A stretch of DNA of 64,000 nucleotides from Shewanella livingstonensis (GCF_003855395.1 NZ_CP034015.1:2986001-3050000); one strand, 5' to 3'. Positions 1-8,898 are shown, counted from the stretch's first letter. The notes: generated by a model not told the origin, from the letters alone. Numbers and translations: made by a program.

Positions 1-270
1 CACTTATATGATGAGTGCTGGCCAAAAGTTTACTTCCAACCTCTTGCAAAAGCATTTAAGGAAATGTGTTCTGAAGATTTTGCAAGAGAAGTAATACAAG
101 AGTCGTTAAAGAAAGTAGTTATTCAGAATTATAGTGATAATCACAGAAGTGATAAATTTGCTGAATTCAAAAGTGGAACGCTAACATTAAATCACTCTCC
201 AATTACGAATGTAGATCAAGTAGATGATCGAGCATTTAATATTCAACATGTTGTTGAAAAAGAACTCTAG
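1..270 (+). CDS. C-terminal fragment of an unidentified protein, cut by the left edge
   Basis: The frame is open from base 1 to the TAG at 268-270, giving 89 residues of a longer protein whose start lies outside the window. An internal ATG at 64 exists, but the frame is open upstream of it without a stop. The fragment is hydrophilic, with a charged helical stretch (AREVIQESLKKVV) and an acidic tail ending VVEKEL. I recognise no family. The DNA looks AT-rich and lies beside an insertion sequence, so an accessory gene is plausible, but that is inference. Confidence 0.5.
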   Translation, partial: HLYDECWPKVYFQPLAKAFKEMCSEDFAREVIQESLKKVVIQNYSDNHRSDKFAEFKSGTLTLNHSPITNVDQVDDRAFNIQHVVEKEL

Positions 271-371
271 TTTAAATTAGCTCTTAAAAAATAAATTTTA
301 AGAATCTAAGATTTAAGTTATTACATAGAAGCTGATTATACTTTTTAACCAGCTTCTAAAATAAATTCCCT

Positions 372-380
372 CTATAAATC
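372..380. repeat. 9-bp target-site duplication, left copy
   Basis: CTATAAATC directly abuts the left end of the IS50-like element and is repeated exactly at 1916-1924. Nine bases is the duplication length made by IS50/Tn5 transposases. Confidence 0.95.
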
Positions 381-399
381 CTGACTCTTCTACACAAAT
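381..399 (+). repeat. Left (outside-end-like) terminal sequence of the IS
   Basis: Nineteen bases resembling the Tn5 outside end, with the shared CTGACTCTT outer part. The Tn5 outside end contains a DnaA box TTATACACA; here the equivalent is TTCTACACA, one base different. Confidence 0.85.
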
Positions 400-430
400 C
401 TGAAGCAAAATGAACTTTGTGACAAATCGA

Positions 431-441
431 TGATCAGATCT
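431..441 (+). promoter_or_regulatory. Dam-site cluster upstream of the transposase
   Basis: TGATCAGATCT at 431-441 carries two GATC sites 29 bp or more before the transposase ATG. The same 11 bases occur in the right (inside) end of the element. In IS50, Dam methylation of GATC sites in the transposase promoter and inside end represses transposition; the placement here suggests the same control. I could not assign -35/-10 boxes with certainty. Confidence 0.5.
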
Positions 442-469
442 GGTAACTCAATCAATTTGCAGATTAATA

Positions 470-1897
470 ATGTCTATTTTCAACGCAGAGCAATGGTCAT
501 ACAATCACTTTAAAAACGGTTCATTTGGTGACTCACGTCGCACTGACCGTGTCATCGAAGTTGCTGCCGACATGGCGCGTTGTAGCGGTAAGTCAATCGC
601 TTTATCATGTCGAGGTAATGAAGCTAAAGTTGAAGGGGCTTATCGATTGATCCGTAATGACAACATTTCTCCAGAAGTGATTAGAGCTTCTGGTTTTCAA
701 CATACTGCAGAGCTTGCCCAGCCCTATGCTGAGATATTAGCCATTGATGACACCACTGCGTTGAGTTACAAACACCAAGTAGCACAAGAGCTTGGCAAAC
801 TTGGGACGACGACAGATAAATCACGTGGTTGGTGGGTTCATTCAACCCTGCTATTAGACAGCTTCACGACTCAGACTATCGGGCTTATTCATCAAGAATA
901 CTGGCTTCGTCCTAATAACCCTGAAGATGCTGACGAAAAAGAAAGTGGTAAGTGGTCAGAAGCGTCCTATTTCTGCCGTCAACGCTTGGGAGACATCATG
1001 TCACGGGTCATTTCAGTGTGTGACAGAGAAGCAGATATATTGAGTTATATTCAAGATAAGCAGAAGCATAATGAACGTTTCGTTGTTCGAGCGAAACATT
1101 CAAGAGCACTGGTTGAGACAGGACCTAAGTTATTTGAACACCTTGAGTCACAAGCAGAACTGGGTGAATACACTATAGATATCGCCCAGAAAGGGACAAA
1201 AAATAGTAAAGGGAAGCCTGTAAACCGCGTAGCCAGAAAAGCCAAGCTAACAATTAAAGTGGCACAGGTTACCTTCAAAGCAAAAGGTGAAACTCAGCCT
1301 GTCAATGTGGTGTACGCTCAAGAAAAAACATCAAAAAACGTGACCGAGCCGTTGCGCTGGGTGTTATTAACAACAGAGCCAATCGATACGTTAATTCAAG
1401 CACTTCATATTATTGATATTTACACCGCAAGATGGCGAATTGAAGATTTTCATAAAGCATGGAAAACGGGTGCAGGAGCTGAGCGCCAAAGAATGACAGA
1501 GCCTAAGAATTTAGAAAGAGCGGTTTCAATCTTAGCGTTTATCGGCGTCCGTTTACTGCAACTCAGAGAAGCCATCACCCTCCCTTATTATTTACGTAAA
1601 AAAGGGCTGCTTGAGGAGGCCAAAGCAGTGGAGGCTCAACGCTGTGACACGGTGCTCGAAGAAGATGAATGGAAGGTGCTAATGCGGTTTAATAAGCCTA
1701 GAGGGCATAAAGATAAAGGAGCGCCGAGTCTGAAGTGGGCGTATCAATCAATCGCAAAGCTGGGTGGTTTCACCGATACCAAACGAACAGGGATCGCAAG
1801 CTGGACGGCGGTTTGGGAAGGTTGGAGTACATTACAGTCTCATGTTGTAGGCTACCGAGTCGCGAAAGAAATGATTGCTGATGGCGAGAGCTTATGA
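470..1897 (+). CDS. tnp: IS50/Tn5-type transposase (DDE, IS4 superfamily)
   Basis: A 475-residue transposase close to Tn5 Tnp (476 residues) over its whole length. Visible motifs are GDSRRTDR near residue 20 and SGKSIALS near 40 (N-terminal DNA binding), IDDTTALSY with catalytic Asp94, the second Asp in CDREAD, and the catalytic Glu in YTARWRIEDFHKAWK (the YREK region). The C-terminal dimerisation part SKRTGIASW-like (TKRTGIASW) is also present, so the enzyme looks intact. In Tn5 an internal start at Met56 makes the inhibitor protein; the aligned residue here is Val54 (codon GTT), which cannot serve as a start. The TGA stop overlaps the first base of the inside end. Confidence 0.96.
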   Translation: MSIFNAEQWSYNHFKNGSFGDSRRTDRVIEVAADMARCSGKSIALSCRGNEAKVEGAYRLIRNDNISPEVIRASGFQHTAELAQPYAEILAIDDTTALSYKHQVAQELGKLGTTTDKSRGWWVHSTLLLDSFTTQTIGLIHQEYWLRPNNPEDADEKESGKWSEASYFCRQRLGDIMSRVISVCDREADILSYIQDKQKHNERFVVRAKHSRALVETGPKLFEHLESQAELGEYTIDIAQKGTKNSKGKPVNRVARKAKLTIKVAQVTFKAKGETQPVNVVYAQEKTSKNVTEPLRWVLLTTEPIDTLIQALHIIDIYTARWRIEDFHKAWKTGAGAERQRMTEPKNLERAVSILAFIGVRLLQLREAITLPYYLRKKGLLEEAKAVEAQRCDTVLEEDEWKVLMRFNKPRGHKDKGAPSLKWAYQSIAKLGGFTDTKRTGIASWTAVWEGWSTLQSHVVGYRVAKEMIADGESL

Positions 1898-1915
1898 GAT
1901 CTGATCAAGAGACAG
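1897..1915 (-). repeat. Right (inside-end) terminal sequence of the IS
   Basis: Read on the minus strand this is the 19-bp Tn5 inside end, including two overlapping Dam (GATC) sites. It begins at the last base of the transposase stop codon. Confidence 0.9.
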
Positions 1916-1924
1916 CTATAAATC
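1916..1924. repeat. 9-bp target-site duplication, right copy
   Basis: CTATAAATC, identical to 372-380, directly after the inside end. Confidence 0.95.
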
Positions 1925-2242
1925 ATCACTTCAGCATGTTCAATTAGCGTCTAAATTTTCCCTGCATTTTTACTGGTGTAATTTTACTAAATTTAATCGT
2001 CAATATTGATCACCCTCTGTAGCCTAAAATAAGTTAGAACAAACAAAATTTGTGTTTAGTATTCTGCTTTTTTCGAAAAAATTAGTCAGAAATTATCAAT
2101 AATTATTGTACGCAACAGGCAATTTATTCGTGTGCTTTTTGTGTAGGTATCCTTGAATACGTATGCAGATCTTTGCTGTAAAATCTAAAAGCGTCTTATA
2201 TTGCTTGTTGAAAGATAAAATAATAAACAATAAGGATTTTGT
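1925..2242. other. Upstream region of the alpha-glucosidase gene
   Basis: An AT-rich gap without a convincing gene. It holds a short palindrome TTTTTTCGAAAAAA near 2067-2080, a LacI-type operator candidate at 2153-2168 (listed separately) and a ribosome binding site AAGGA about 7 bases before the ATG at 2243. The promoter should lie here, but no clear -35/-10 pair could be fixed. Confidence 0.5.
2153..2168. promoter_or_regulatory. Candidate operator of the LacI-type regulator (site 1)
   Basis: TTGAATACGTATGCAG is a near-palindrome centred on the C-G step at 2160/2161, with 6 of 8 arm positions symmetric. A central CG in an even palindrome is typical of LacI-family operators. The core TGAATACGTAT recurs at 4441-4451, and TGAATACGTA at 11801-11810, all inside this locus. 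It sits about 75 bp before the GH97 start. Assignment to the regulator at 10574-11611 is inference. Confidence 0.5.
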
Positions 2243-4387
2243 ATGGTGCACGCTTATTCATCTGACTCAACCAGCTCAACTCATTCTTCGATCTCAACTG
2301 ACTCAACCAGTTCAGCGCTCTCAACGGCTCAGTTAACCTTTACGCCCAATATCGTTAGTTTGTCTTGTGCACTAGTACTGGCAACCATTGCCATTCCTAG
2401 CACGGTGCAGGCTAAAACGGTTAATGTTACCTCCCCAGACAAACACATCAACATCAGTTTGACTGACGACAATGGTCGTCCTGAATACCAAATACAATTT
2501 AACGGTAAAACCGTGATTAGTCCGAGTAAGCTGGGGTTGGTATTTCAACAGTTAGGTGAATTAGGTACTGATTTCAACATTAAACATGTGACTAACAGCA
2601 GCGTAGACCAAACATGGCAACAACCTTGGGGGGAGCGTGAAAATATCCGCGATAATTACAACCGCGTGGTCGCCACCCTGAGTAACGGCAAAATTGACTT
2701 CGATATCGAATTTAAAGCCTTTAACGACGGTATTGGTTTCCGCTATTTAGTGCCTAAGCAAGCAGGACTCACTAACACACCCAAACTTGATATTACCGAC
2801 GAGTTAACTGAATTTGCGATACCCGATCCACAGCACACCACCGCATGGTGGATCCCTGGGCGTGGTTGGAACCGTTACGAATATTTATACAATACGACTT
2901 CACTTGATAAAATCGACCGCGCGCATACGCCAATGACTTTTAGAACGGCAGATGGCGTGCATTTAAGTATTCATGAAGCCGCCCTCACCGACTATGCCGC
3001 TATGGTCCTTAATCAAGGCCGTGATGGTATTTTGCATGCTGATTTAACCCCATGGTCTGATGGTATTCGCGTTAAAACTCAACCTGGATTTTCAACACCG
3101 TGGCGCACGATTCAAATTGCTAAAGATGCCCCGGGATTACTTAACTCAGACCTAATCCTTAACCTTAACGAGCCCAACAAGCTTGGCGATGTGTCTTGGG
3201 TGCAACCAGGTAAATACGTGGGTATTTGGTGGGGAATGCATTTAAATGAAAACACCTGGGGAAGCGGACCTAAACACGGCGCAACCACCAGCGAAACCAA
3301 GCGTTATATGGACTTTGCCGCCCAATATGGTTTTGATGGTGTATTAGTTGAAGGTTGGAATGAAGGCTGGGATGGCAGTTGGTTTGAAAACGGCGATGTA
3401 TTTAGCTTTACCCAAGCCTACCCTGACTTTGATATTGATGAAGTGACGGAATACGGCCACAGTAAAAATGTCCGTTTAATTGGCCATCATGAAACCTCAG
3501 GCTCGGTAACCAATTATCGTAATCAAATGAGTGATGCCTATGATATGTATCAAAAGCATGGTGTGACCCAAGTGAAAACCGGTTATGTGGCAGATGGCGG
3601 CGATATTAAACGAGTTGATGACAACGGCATTGTTAGGCATGAGTGGCACGACGGTCAGTTTATGGTTAACGAATACCTGTACAGCGTGACTGAAGCAGCA
3701 AAACGTGGCATTAGCATTAATACCCACGAACCGATTAAAGATACAGGTCTTCGTCGTACTTATCCTAACTGGATTGCCCGTGAAGGCGCTCGTGGTCAGG
3801 AATATAATGCCTGGGGCAGTCCGCCAAACACGCCTGAACATACTGCAATATTACCTTACACCCGCATGTTAGCCGGACCGATGGATTTTACCCCAGGGAT
3901 TTTTAATTTAGCCCCACAGGGCTTAGATGCGGTTAATCGAGTTAAAACCACATTAACAAAACAGCTAGCCCTTTACGTCGTGTTATACAGCCCAATTCAA
4001 ATGGCGGCCGATTTACCACGTAACTATGTACAACGCCTAGATGCATTTCAGTTTATTCAAGATGTGCCCACTGACTGGAGCGAAAGTATTGCCCTTGCCG
4101 GTGACATTGGTGATTACGTTGCTTTTGCCCGTAAACAGCGAGGTGCTGAAGATTGGTATGTAGGTGCATTAACCGACGAGGTGCCGCGTAAAATAAACCT
4201 AAAACTAGACTTTTTAACACCGGGTAAACGTTATGAAGCACAAATATACCGCGATGGAGCTAAAGCGGATTGGTTAACCAACCCTTATGATTATGTGATT
4301 GAAACTAAAACTGTCACGGCAATAGAGACCCTCGATTTGTCATTGGCAGCCAGCGGTGGCACAGCAATTCGCTTGAAAGCGCTATAA
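2243..4387 (+). CDS. susB: Glycoside hydrolase family 97 alpha-glucosidase (SusB-like)
   Basis: A 714-residue exported enzyme expected to release glucose from maltodextrins in the periplasm. Order of parts: an unusual Ser/Thr-rich N-terminus (residues about 5-33), a hydrophobic signal segment ending STVQA near residue 57, the GH97 N-terminal beta-sandwich, a TIM barrel (VEGWNEGWDG with Glu370 and Glu374; NTHEPIKDTG with Glu496; REGARGQEYNAWG) and a C-terminal beta domain. Glu496 aligns by motif with a catalytic Glu of the inverting SusB-type enzymes, so an inverting alpha-glucosidase is likelier than a retaining galactosidase. AAGGA precedes the ATG by about 7 bases, which supports this start despite the long pre-signal region. 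It heads the sugar locus, with an operator-like site upstream. Confidence 0.88.
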   Translation: MVHAYSSDSTSSTHSSISTDSTSSALSTAQLTFTPNIVSLSCALVLATIAIPSTVQAKTVNVTSPDKHINISLTDDNGRPEYQIQFNGKTVISPSKLGLVFQQLGELGTDFNIKHVTNSSVDQTWQQPWGERENIRDNYNRVVATLSNGKIDFDIEFKAFNDGIGFRYLVPKQAGLTNTPKLDITDELTEFAIPDPQHTTAWWIPGRGWNRYEYLYNTTSLDKIDRAHTPMTFRTADGVHLSIHEAALTDYAAMVLNQGRDGILHADLTPWSDGIRVKTQPGFSTPWRTIQIAKDAPGLLNSDLILNLNEPNKLGDVSWVQPGKYVGIWWGMHLNENTWGSGPKHGATTSETKRYMDFAAQYGFDGVLVEGWNEGWDGSWFENGDVFSFTQAYPDFDIDEVTEYGHSKNVRLIGHHETSGSVTNYRNQMSDAYDMYQKHGVTQVKTGYVADGGDIKRVDDNGIVRHEWHDGQFMVNEYLYSVTEAAKRGISINTHEPIKDTGLRRTYPNWIAREGARGQEYNAWGSPPNTPEHTAILPYTRMLAGPMDFTPGIFNLAPQGLDAVNRVKTTLTKQLALYVVLYSPIQMAADLPRNYVQRLDAFQFIQDVPTDWSESIALAGDIGDYVAFARKQRGAEDWYVGALTDEVPRKINLKLDFLTPGKRYEAQIYRDGAKADWLTNPYDYVIETKTVTAIETLDLSLAASGGTAIRLKAL

Positions 4388-4778
4388 TACTTGTCACTAT
4401 AAATGTTATAAAAGTGTACAAATTATGAGGTTATGTTACATGAATACGTATGTATTAAGTTGTACCAATCTCACGCTCAGGGATACTATAAATCCATGCT
4501 GTTTCATCCCTTCAATTGCTGGATGAAACGGGTTAGGTCGCTTTCTGATGTATTCTCGGCCATGGGGATCATCAGCTTTATATCCTGAGATTTGATTGAT
4601 TGTTTATTTATCGTAAATAACTAATCTGTCAATTGTAGGTCTGGCGAATACTTGTCTTAGGGGATATGTATTCGCCATTTTTTTAATGGCTAGTGAATTA
4701 ACACGACCTAATTTCGACTTAAATCGTAGTAATAAATTATAAAAAATCACCATAGAGGCTGACAAAAAGGGATAGAAC
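4388..4778. other. Gap between the alpha-glucosidase and transporter genes
   Basis: No gene is seen. The operator-like site at 4440-4455 suggests that the transporter has its own regulated promoter. The rest is AT-rich sequence in which I see no terminator. Confidence 0.45.
4440..4455. promoter_or_regulatory. Candidate operator of the LacI-type regulator (site 2)
   Basis: ATGAATACGTATGTAT, centred at 4447/4448 with 6 of 8 symmetric positions. It shares TGAATACGTATG with site 1. It lies about 320 bp before the transporter start and just after the GH97 stop. Confidence 0.45.
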
Positions 4779-6338
4779 ATGTCTGCGAATAACAATAATA
4801 ATAATAATAATGCCACGCAACAACCACAGCTTAATTTTTGGCAAATCTTCAATATGTGTTTTGGATTTTTGGGGATCCAATTTGGCTTCGCCCTGCAAAA
4901 TGCCAACGTCAGTCGTATTTTTCAAACCTTGGGCGCCTCTATCGACGACATTCCCATTCTCTGGATTGCCGCCCCGTTGACCGGCTTGATTGTACAACCC
5001 ATTATTGGTTACTTGAGTGACAAAACGTGGAATCGACTGGGTCGTCGTCGACCGTATTTTTTAATTGGCGCAGTATTAACTACATTGTCGTTATTTATAA
5101 TGCCGCACTCGCCAACCTTATGGATTGCGGCGGGCATGTTGTGGATTATGGATGCATCAATCAATATCGCCATGGAGCCGTTTCGTGCCTTTGTTGGCGA
5201 CAACTTACCGAAAAGCCAACGTACTCAAGGGTACGCCATGCAAAGTTTCTTTATTGGTATTGGCGCTGTGGTCGCCTCAGCCATGCCATACATATTAACC
5301 AATGTATTTGATGTGGCTAATACCGCCGCTGCCGGTGATATTGCCGATTCAGTGCGTTATTCATTTTATTTTGGGGGTGCGGTGCTGTTTGTCGCGGTCG
5401 GTTGGACCATTATATCAACCAAAGAATACTCGCCTGAACAACTGGCGGCGTTTCATCAACATGACACGACTGACAATGAAGCCACCCGCGCTAACACTCG
5501 CACCAGTGGCCAATACCAAACTGGCGCCATTATTTGGATAGCCATTGGCGCAGTGTTTACTGCCGCCATTATGATCCAAGATCTCGACAAACAATTGTAC
5601 ATATTAAGCTTAGGAATTTTGGCATTTGGGCCGTTACAACTATTTTGTTCACGTAAGTTAGCCAACACAGCAGCAAGTGAAATGCTGCCAACTCAGCAAC
5701 GCGAAAGCTTTGGCATGTTGTTTAATGTCGTCGATGACTTGTTTCATATGCCCAAAGCCATGCGCCAGCTTGCAGTAGTGCAGTTTTTCGCCTGGTTTGC
5801 ATTGTTTGCAATGTGGATTTACACCACAGCAGCGGTGACATCGCATCATTACCATAGCTCAGATGTATTAAGCCAAGCCTATAACGATGGCGCTGACTGG
5901 GTCGGAATATTGTTTGCTTCATATAACGGTTTTGCGGCTATTGCCGCGATTATTATTCCATTTTTAGCCAAAGCAGTCGGCATTAAACTGACCCACACCA
6001 TCAATATGTTTTTAGGTGGACTGGGTCTCATCAGCTTTATGTTTATTCAAGACCCCAATCAATTGTGGATCCCTATGATTGGCGTTGGCTTTGCTTGGGC
6101 ATCTATTTTATCGGTGCCCTATGCCATGCTATCCGCTGCACTGCCGCCTAAAAAAATGGGCGTGTATTTAGGCATATTTAACTTTTTCATTGTGATCCCA
6201 CAATTATTAGCCGCCAGTATTTTAGGCTTGTTACTGAAGAGCTTCTTTGATGGCGAACCGATTTACGCACTGATTTTAGGTGGAGTGTCGATGATGATTT
6301 CAGGCATTGCAGTGTTGTTCGTTCAACAAGAAAAGTAA
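4779..6338 (+). CDS. malT: MFS sugar transporter, GPH/SLC45-like (probable maltose/maltodextrin importer)
   Basis: A 519-residue inner-membrane protein with about 12 hydrophobic segments. The loop after TM2 carries GYLSDKTWNRLGRRRPY, the MFS signature as found in sucrose/maltose cation symporters, and AMEPFRAFVGD is also typical of that group. The start is fixed by AAGGGA about 7 bases before the ATG. Residues 4-11 are eight Asn in a row, encoded by an AAT/AAC run (4788-4811). Its place between GH97 and GH15 genes argues for uptake of maltose or short dextrins, but substrate specificity cannot be read from the sequence. The symbol follows use for Shewanella maltose transporters and does not mean the E. 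coli activator MalT. Confidence 0.85.
   Translation: MSANNNNNNNNATQQPQLNFWQIFNMCFGFLGIQFGFALQNANVSRIFQTLGASIDDIPILWIAAPLTGLIVQPIIGYLSDKTWNRLGRRRPYFLIGAVLTTLSLFIMPHSPTLWIAAGMLWIMDASINIAMEPFRAFVGDNLPKSQRTQGYAMQSFFIGIGAVVASAMPYILTNVFDVANTAAAGDIADSVRYSFYFGGAVLFVAVGWTIISTKEYSPEQLAAFHQHDTTDNEATRANTRTSGQYQTGAIIWIAIGAVFTAAIMIQDLDKQLYILSLGILAFGPLQLFCSRKLANTAASEMLPTQQRESFGMLFNVVDDLFHMPKAMRQLAVVQFFAWFALFAMWIYTTAAVTSHHYHSSDVLSQAYNDGADWVGILFASYNGFAAIAAIIIPFLAKAVGIKLTHTINMFLGGLGLISFMFIQDPNQLWIPMIGVGFAWASILSVPYAMLSAALPPKKMGVYLGIFNFFIVIPQLLAASILGLLLKSFFDGEPIYALILGGVSMMISGIAVLFVQQEK
4788..4811 (+). repeat. AAT trinucleotide run encoding poly-Asn
   Basis: Eight codons (AAT, AAC, then six AAT) directly after MSA of the transporter. 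Length change by slippage would add or remove Asn without altering the frame. Confidence 0.9.
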
Positions 6339-6414
6339 CTCTTTTATAATTATCTGTCTTCGTCACAGATAGCGATTCACGTTAATTTTGCTTAACACTA
6401 TTTTGGGGAATTCC

Positions 6415-8898
6415 ATGTTCAAGCCTTTACTCACCCATCGCAGCGCTATGGCGACTGCAATAAGCGCCTGCATTCTCGGTTTATCGTTAAGTGCATGCTC
6501 ACCTGCTGACAATCAAACTGAAGCACTCACAGTAACATCGGCTGAAATGCATAAGGTTGCCCCTGGCGCGCCGGGTATTGAGCCAACATGGGCATTTGCA
6601 GGTAAAACAGGTATTGGCACATCGTTTGAACCCTATGTTAATGGCCAGTATCAAGACACCGCGGCAAACCCTGTCAGTAAAGTGTGGTTTTCGATTGCCC
6701 AAGGTGTGTTAACCGAGACCATGTTTGGCCTTATTCATAATGCCCAGCTCAAAGAACTGCAATTTATTATTAGCGGCAATGACTTTGTTGATACTGAAAA
6801 AGATAACACCATTAGCACCATTGAATATTTAGATACCGATGATATGGGCCGCCCTTTGTCTTTGGCTTATAAAATAATCAATAAAGATGTTGAAGGTAAA
6901 TACCAAATCGAGAAGCATATTTTTACCGACCCTGATAGAAATAGCCTAATGATGAAAGTCACTTTTACTGCATTTGAAGCAGGTATCACTCCGCACCTGT
7001 ATGTTAATCCACACATTGATAACAGCGGCGCCAATGACATCGCTAGCGTTGAAGGCCAAGCGTTAGTGGCTCACACCAGCGGTGCAAACTCGAGCGTAAT
7101 GACGGTGAAAACTGATGTCGATTTTGTTGTCGCCAGTGCAGGATTTGTGGGCACATCTGATGGCCTAATGGATTTACAAGATAACGGTAAACTCGACGCA
7201 CTGTATCAAACCACTAGCGATACTAACCAAGGTGGCAATGTTGCGCTAACGGCTCAATACCCTACCCTTGCCAATGCAAATGACAGCTTAAGCTTTAATC
7301 TGGTTATTGGTTTTGGTAAAGACAAAGCCAGCAGCTTAGCCACTACCCAAGCCACATTAGATGCCGGTTACGATGCGGTTAAACAAGCCTATTTAGGTGA
7401 TGACAGCCATTTGGGCTGGAAAGACTATTTAGCATCACTTAACCCATTAAATAACATGAGCAAAAGCACCACTGATAATGGCAAATTACTTTATGCCAGT
7501 GCGCTAGTGTTAAAAGCTCAAGAAGATAAAACCCATGCTGGTGCGTTAATCGCCTCACTGTCTAACCCATGGGGTGATACCGTTTCAGCAACCGTTGGCA
7601 GTACTGGCTACAAAGCGGTGTGGCCACGTGATTTCTACCAATGCGCTATGGCATTTTTGGCCATGGGCGATACCCAAACGCCCAAAGTCGCCTTTGAGTA
7701 TTTAAAGCAAGTACAAGTTAAGCAACAAACACCCGGTTTTGCGGGCACCCCGGGATGGTTTTTACAGAAAACCCATGTGGATGGTGAAATTGAATGGGTT
7801 GGCGTGCAGCTCGATCAAACGGCTATGCCAATCATGCTTGGTTGGAAGTTATGGCAAGCAGGCGTGCTAAGCGACGTTGAAATAACTCAGTGGTACCAAC
7901 AGATGCTTAAACCTGCAGCTGAGTTTTTAGTCAAAGGCGGCAAGGTAAAGCTGGACTGGAACGACACTGAAATCACGCCACCAAGTACTCAACAAGAGCG
8001 CTGGGAAGAACAAGCCGGATTTTCACCTTCAACGACCGCTGCGGTTATTGCAGGTTTAGTGGCCGCCAGCGACATCGCTACGTTGGTAAAAGATCAACAA
8101 GCATCAGTATATGCCGACTTAGCGCATAAGTTACAACGTCAGCTGCAAACCACCATGGTGACCACAACAAGCGTACTAGGAGAGCAATCTAGCGGCGAGC
8201 AATCTAGCGGAAAATCGGCTCCTTATTATGTGCGTATTAGCCCTAATGGTAATCCAAACAACGCAGATAAACTCTTGGATAACAACGGTAAGCCGGGACT
8301 GGATCAGAGGATGATTTTAGACGGTGGTTTTTTAGAGTTAGTCCGTTACGGTGTGGTTGATGCCCAAGATCCAGTGATTAAAAACAGCGTGATGCTGATT
8401 GATAATCAAAGCCTTGAAGATAACCTGCGAGTTAAGTATGAGTTTACCGCGAAAGATGGCAGCAAAATTCCGGGTTATCGTCGTTATGGTAATGACGGCT
8501 ATGGCGAAGACACGGTAACGGGACTTAGCTATGCGGAAAAAGGCAATACAGTAGACCAACGAGGACGTGTTTGGCCATTTTTTACCGGCGAGCGCGGCCA
8601 TTATGAATTAGCCCTAGCCAAGGCTAATGGCACATTATCGGCTGACACTAAACAAGCGCTTATCAACACCTATGTAAAGGGCATGGAAACCTTTGCCAAC
8701 CAAGGGTTAATGTTGCCAGAACAAGCCTGGGATGGCATCGGTAATGCCACTCCATATGACTACAAAATGGGTCAAGGCACTAACTCTGCCACACCGCTTG
8801 CGTGGACTCATGCCGAATACGTTAAATTGGTGCGTTCGATGACCGACGAACAAGTGTGGGACTTTTACCCTGTGGTAAAACAGCAATTAGCGCAATAA
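6415..8898 (+). CDS. cga: Glycoside hydrolase family 15 glucoamylase, lipoprotein
   Basis: An 827-residue enzyme expected to release glucose from non-reducing ends of starch-type glucans. I chose the ATG at 6415 because GGGGAA lies 5 bases before it and it gives a proper lipoprotein signal with lipobox LSAC (Cys28); the frame also extends to a TTG at 6388. Ser at +2 suggests an outer-membrane lipoprotein. An N-terminal beta-sandwich (to about residue 320) is followed by an alpha/alpha barrel with AVWPRDFYQC, EWVGVQLDQ, RWEEQAGFS (general-acid Glu region) and LPEQAWDG (base Glu). A 15-bp tandem duplication near 8182-8210 encodes GEQSSGEQSSG, probably a surface loop. It lies 76 bp after the transporter, likely cotranscribed. 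Confidence 0.9.
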   Translation: MFKPLLTHRSAMATAISACILGLSLSACSPADNQTEALTVTSAEMHKVAPGAPGIEPTWAFAGKTGIGTSFEPYVNGQYQDTAANPVSKVWFSIAQGVLTETMFGLIHNAQLKELQFIISGNDFVDTEKDNTISTIEYLDTDDMGRPLSLAYKIINKDVEGKYQIEKHIFTDPDRNSLMMKVTFTAFEAGITPHLYVNPHIDNSGANDIASVEGQALVAHTSGANSSVMTVKTDVDFVVASAGFVGTSDGLMDLQDNGKLDALYQTTSDTNQGGNVALTAQYPTLANANDSLSFNLVIGFGKDKASSLATTQATLDAGYDAVKQAYLGDDSHLGWKDYLASLNPLNNMSKSTTDNGKLLYASALVLKAQEDKTHAGALIASLSNPWGDTVSATVGSTGYKAVWPRDFYQCAMAFLAMGDTQTPKVAFEYLKQVQVKQQTPGFAGTPGWFLQKTHVDGEIEWVGVQLDQTAMPIMLGWKLWQAGVLSDVEITQWYQQMLKPAAEFLVKGGKVKLDWNDTEITPPSTQQERWEEQAGFSPSTTAAVIAGLVAASDIATLVKDQQASVYADLAHKLQRQLQTTMVTTTSVLGEQSSGEQSSGKSAPYYVRISPNGNPNNADKLLDNNGKPGLDQRMILDGGFLELVRYGVVDAQDPVIKNSVMLIDNQSLEDNLRVKYEFTAKDGSKIPGYRRYGNDGYGEDTVTGLSYAEKGNTVDQRGRVWPFFTGERGHYELALAKANGTLSADTKQALINTYVKGMETFANQGLMLPEQAWDGIGNATPYDYKMGQGTNSATPLAWTHAEYVKLVRSMTDEQVWDFYPVVKQQLAQ
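8182..8210 (+). repeat. 15-bp tandem duplication inside the glucoamylase gene
   Basis: GAGCAATCTAGCGG occurs twice in direct succession, 15 bases apart, keeping the frame and encoding a doubled EQSSG. Confidence 0.85.

Larger units (their letters stand above)
381..1915 (+). mobile_element. Complete IS50/Tn5-type insertion sequence (IS4 superfamily), 1535 bp
   Basis: The left end (381-399, CTGACTCTTCTACACAAAT) closely matches the Tn5 outside end. The right end (1897-1915), read inward on the minus strand as CTGTCTCTTGATCAGATCT, is identical to the Tn5 inside end as I know it. The 1535-bp length is within a base of IS50 (1534 bp). One transposase gene fills it, and a perfect 9-bp direct repeat flanks it. 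No second copy or cargo gene is visible, so this is a single IS and not a composite transposon. Intact ends and reading frame suggest recent insertion and probable activity. Confidence 0.95.

Noticed and set aside
381..1915. Composite transposon with cargo
   Set aside because: Only one IS copy with its own 9-bp duplication is present, so it inserted alone.
3497..3841. 114-codon frame on the minus strand within the GH97 gene
   Set aside because: It lies wholly opposite a well-supported GH97 coding region, has no family resemblance and no ribosome binding site.
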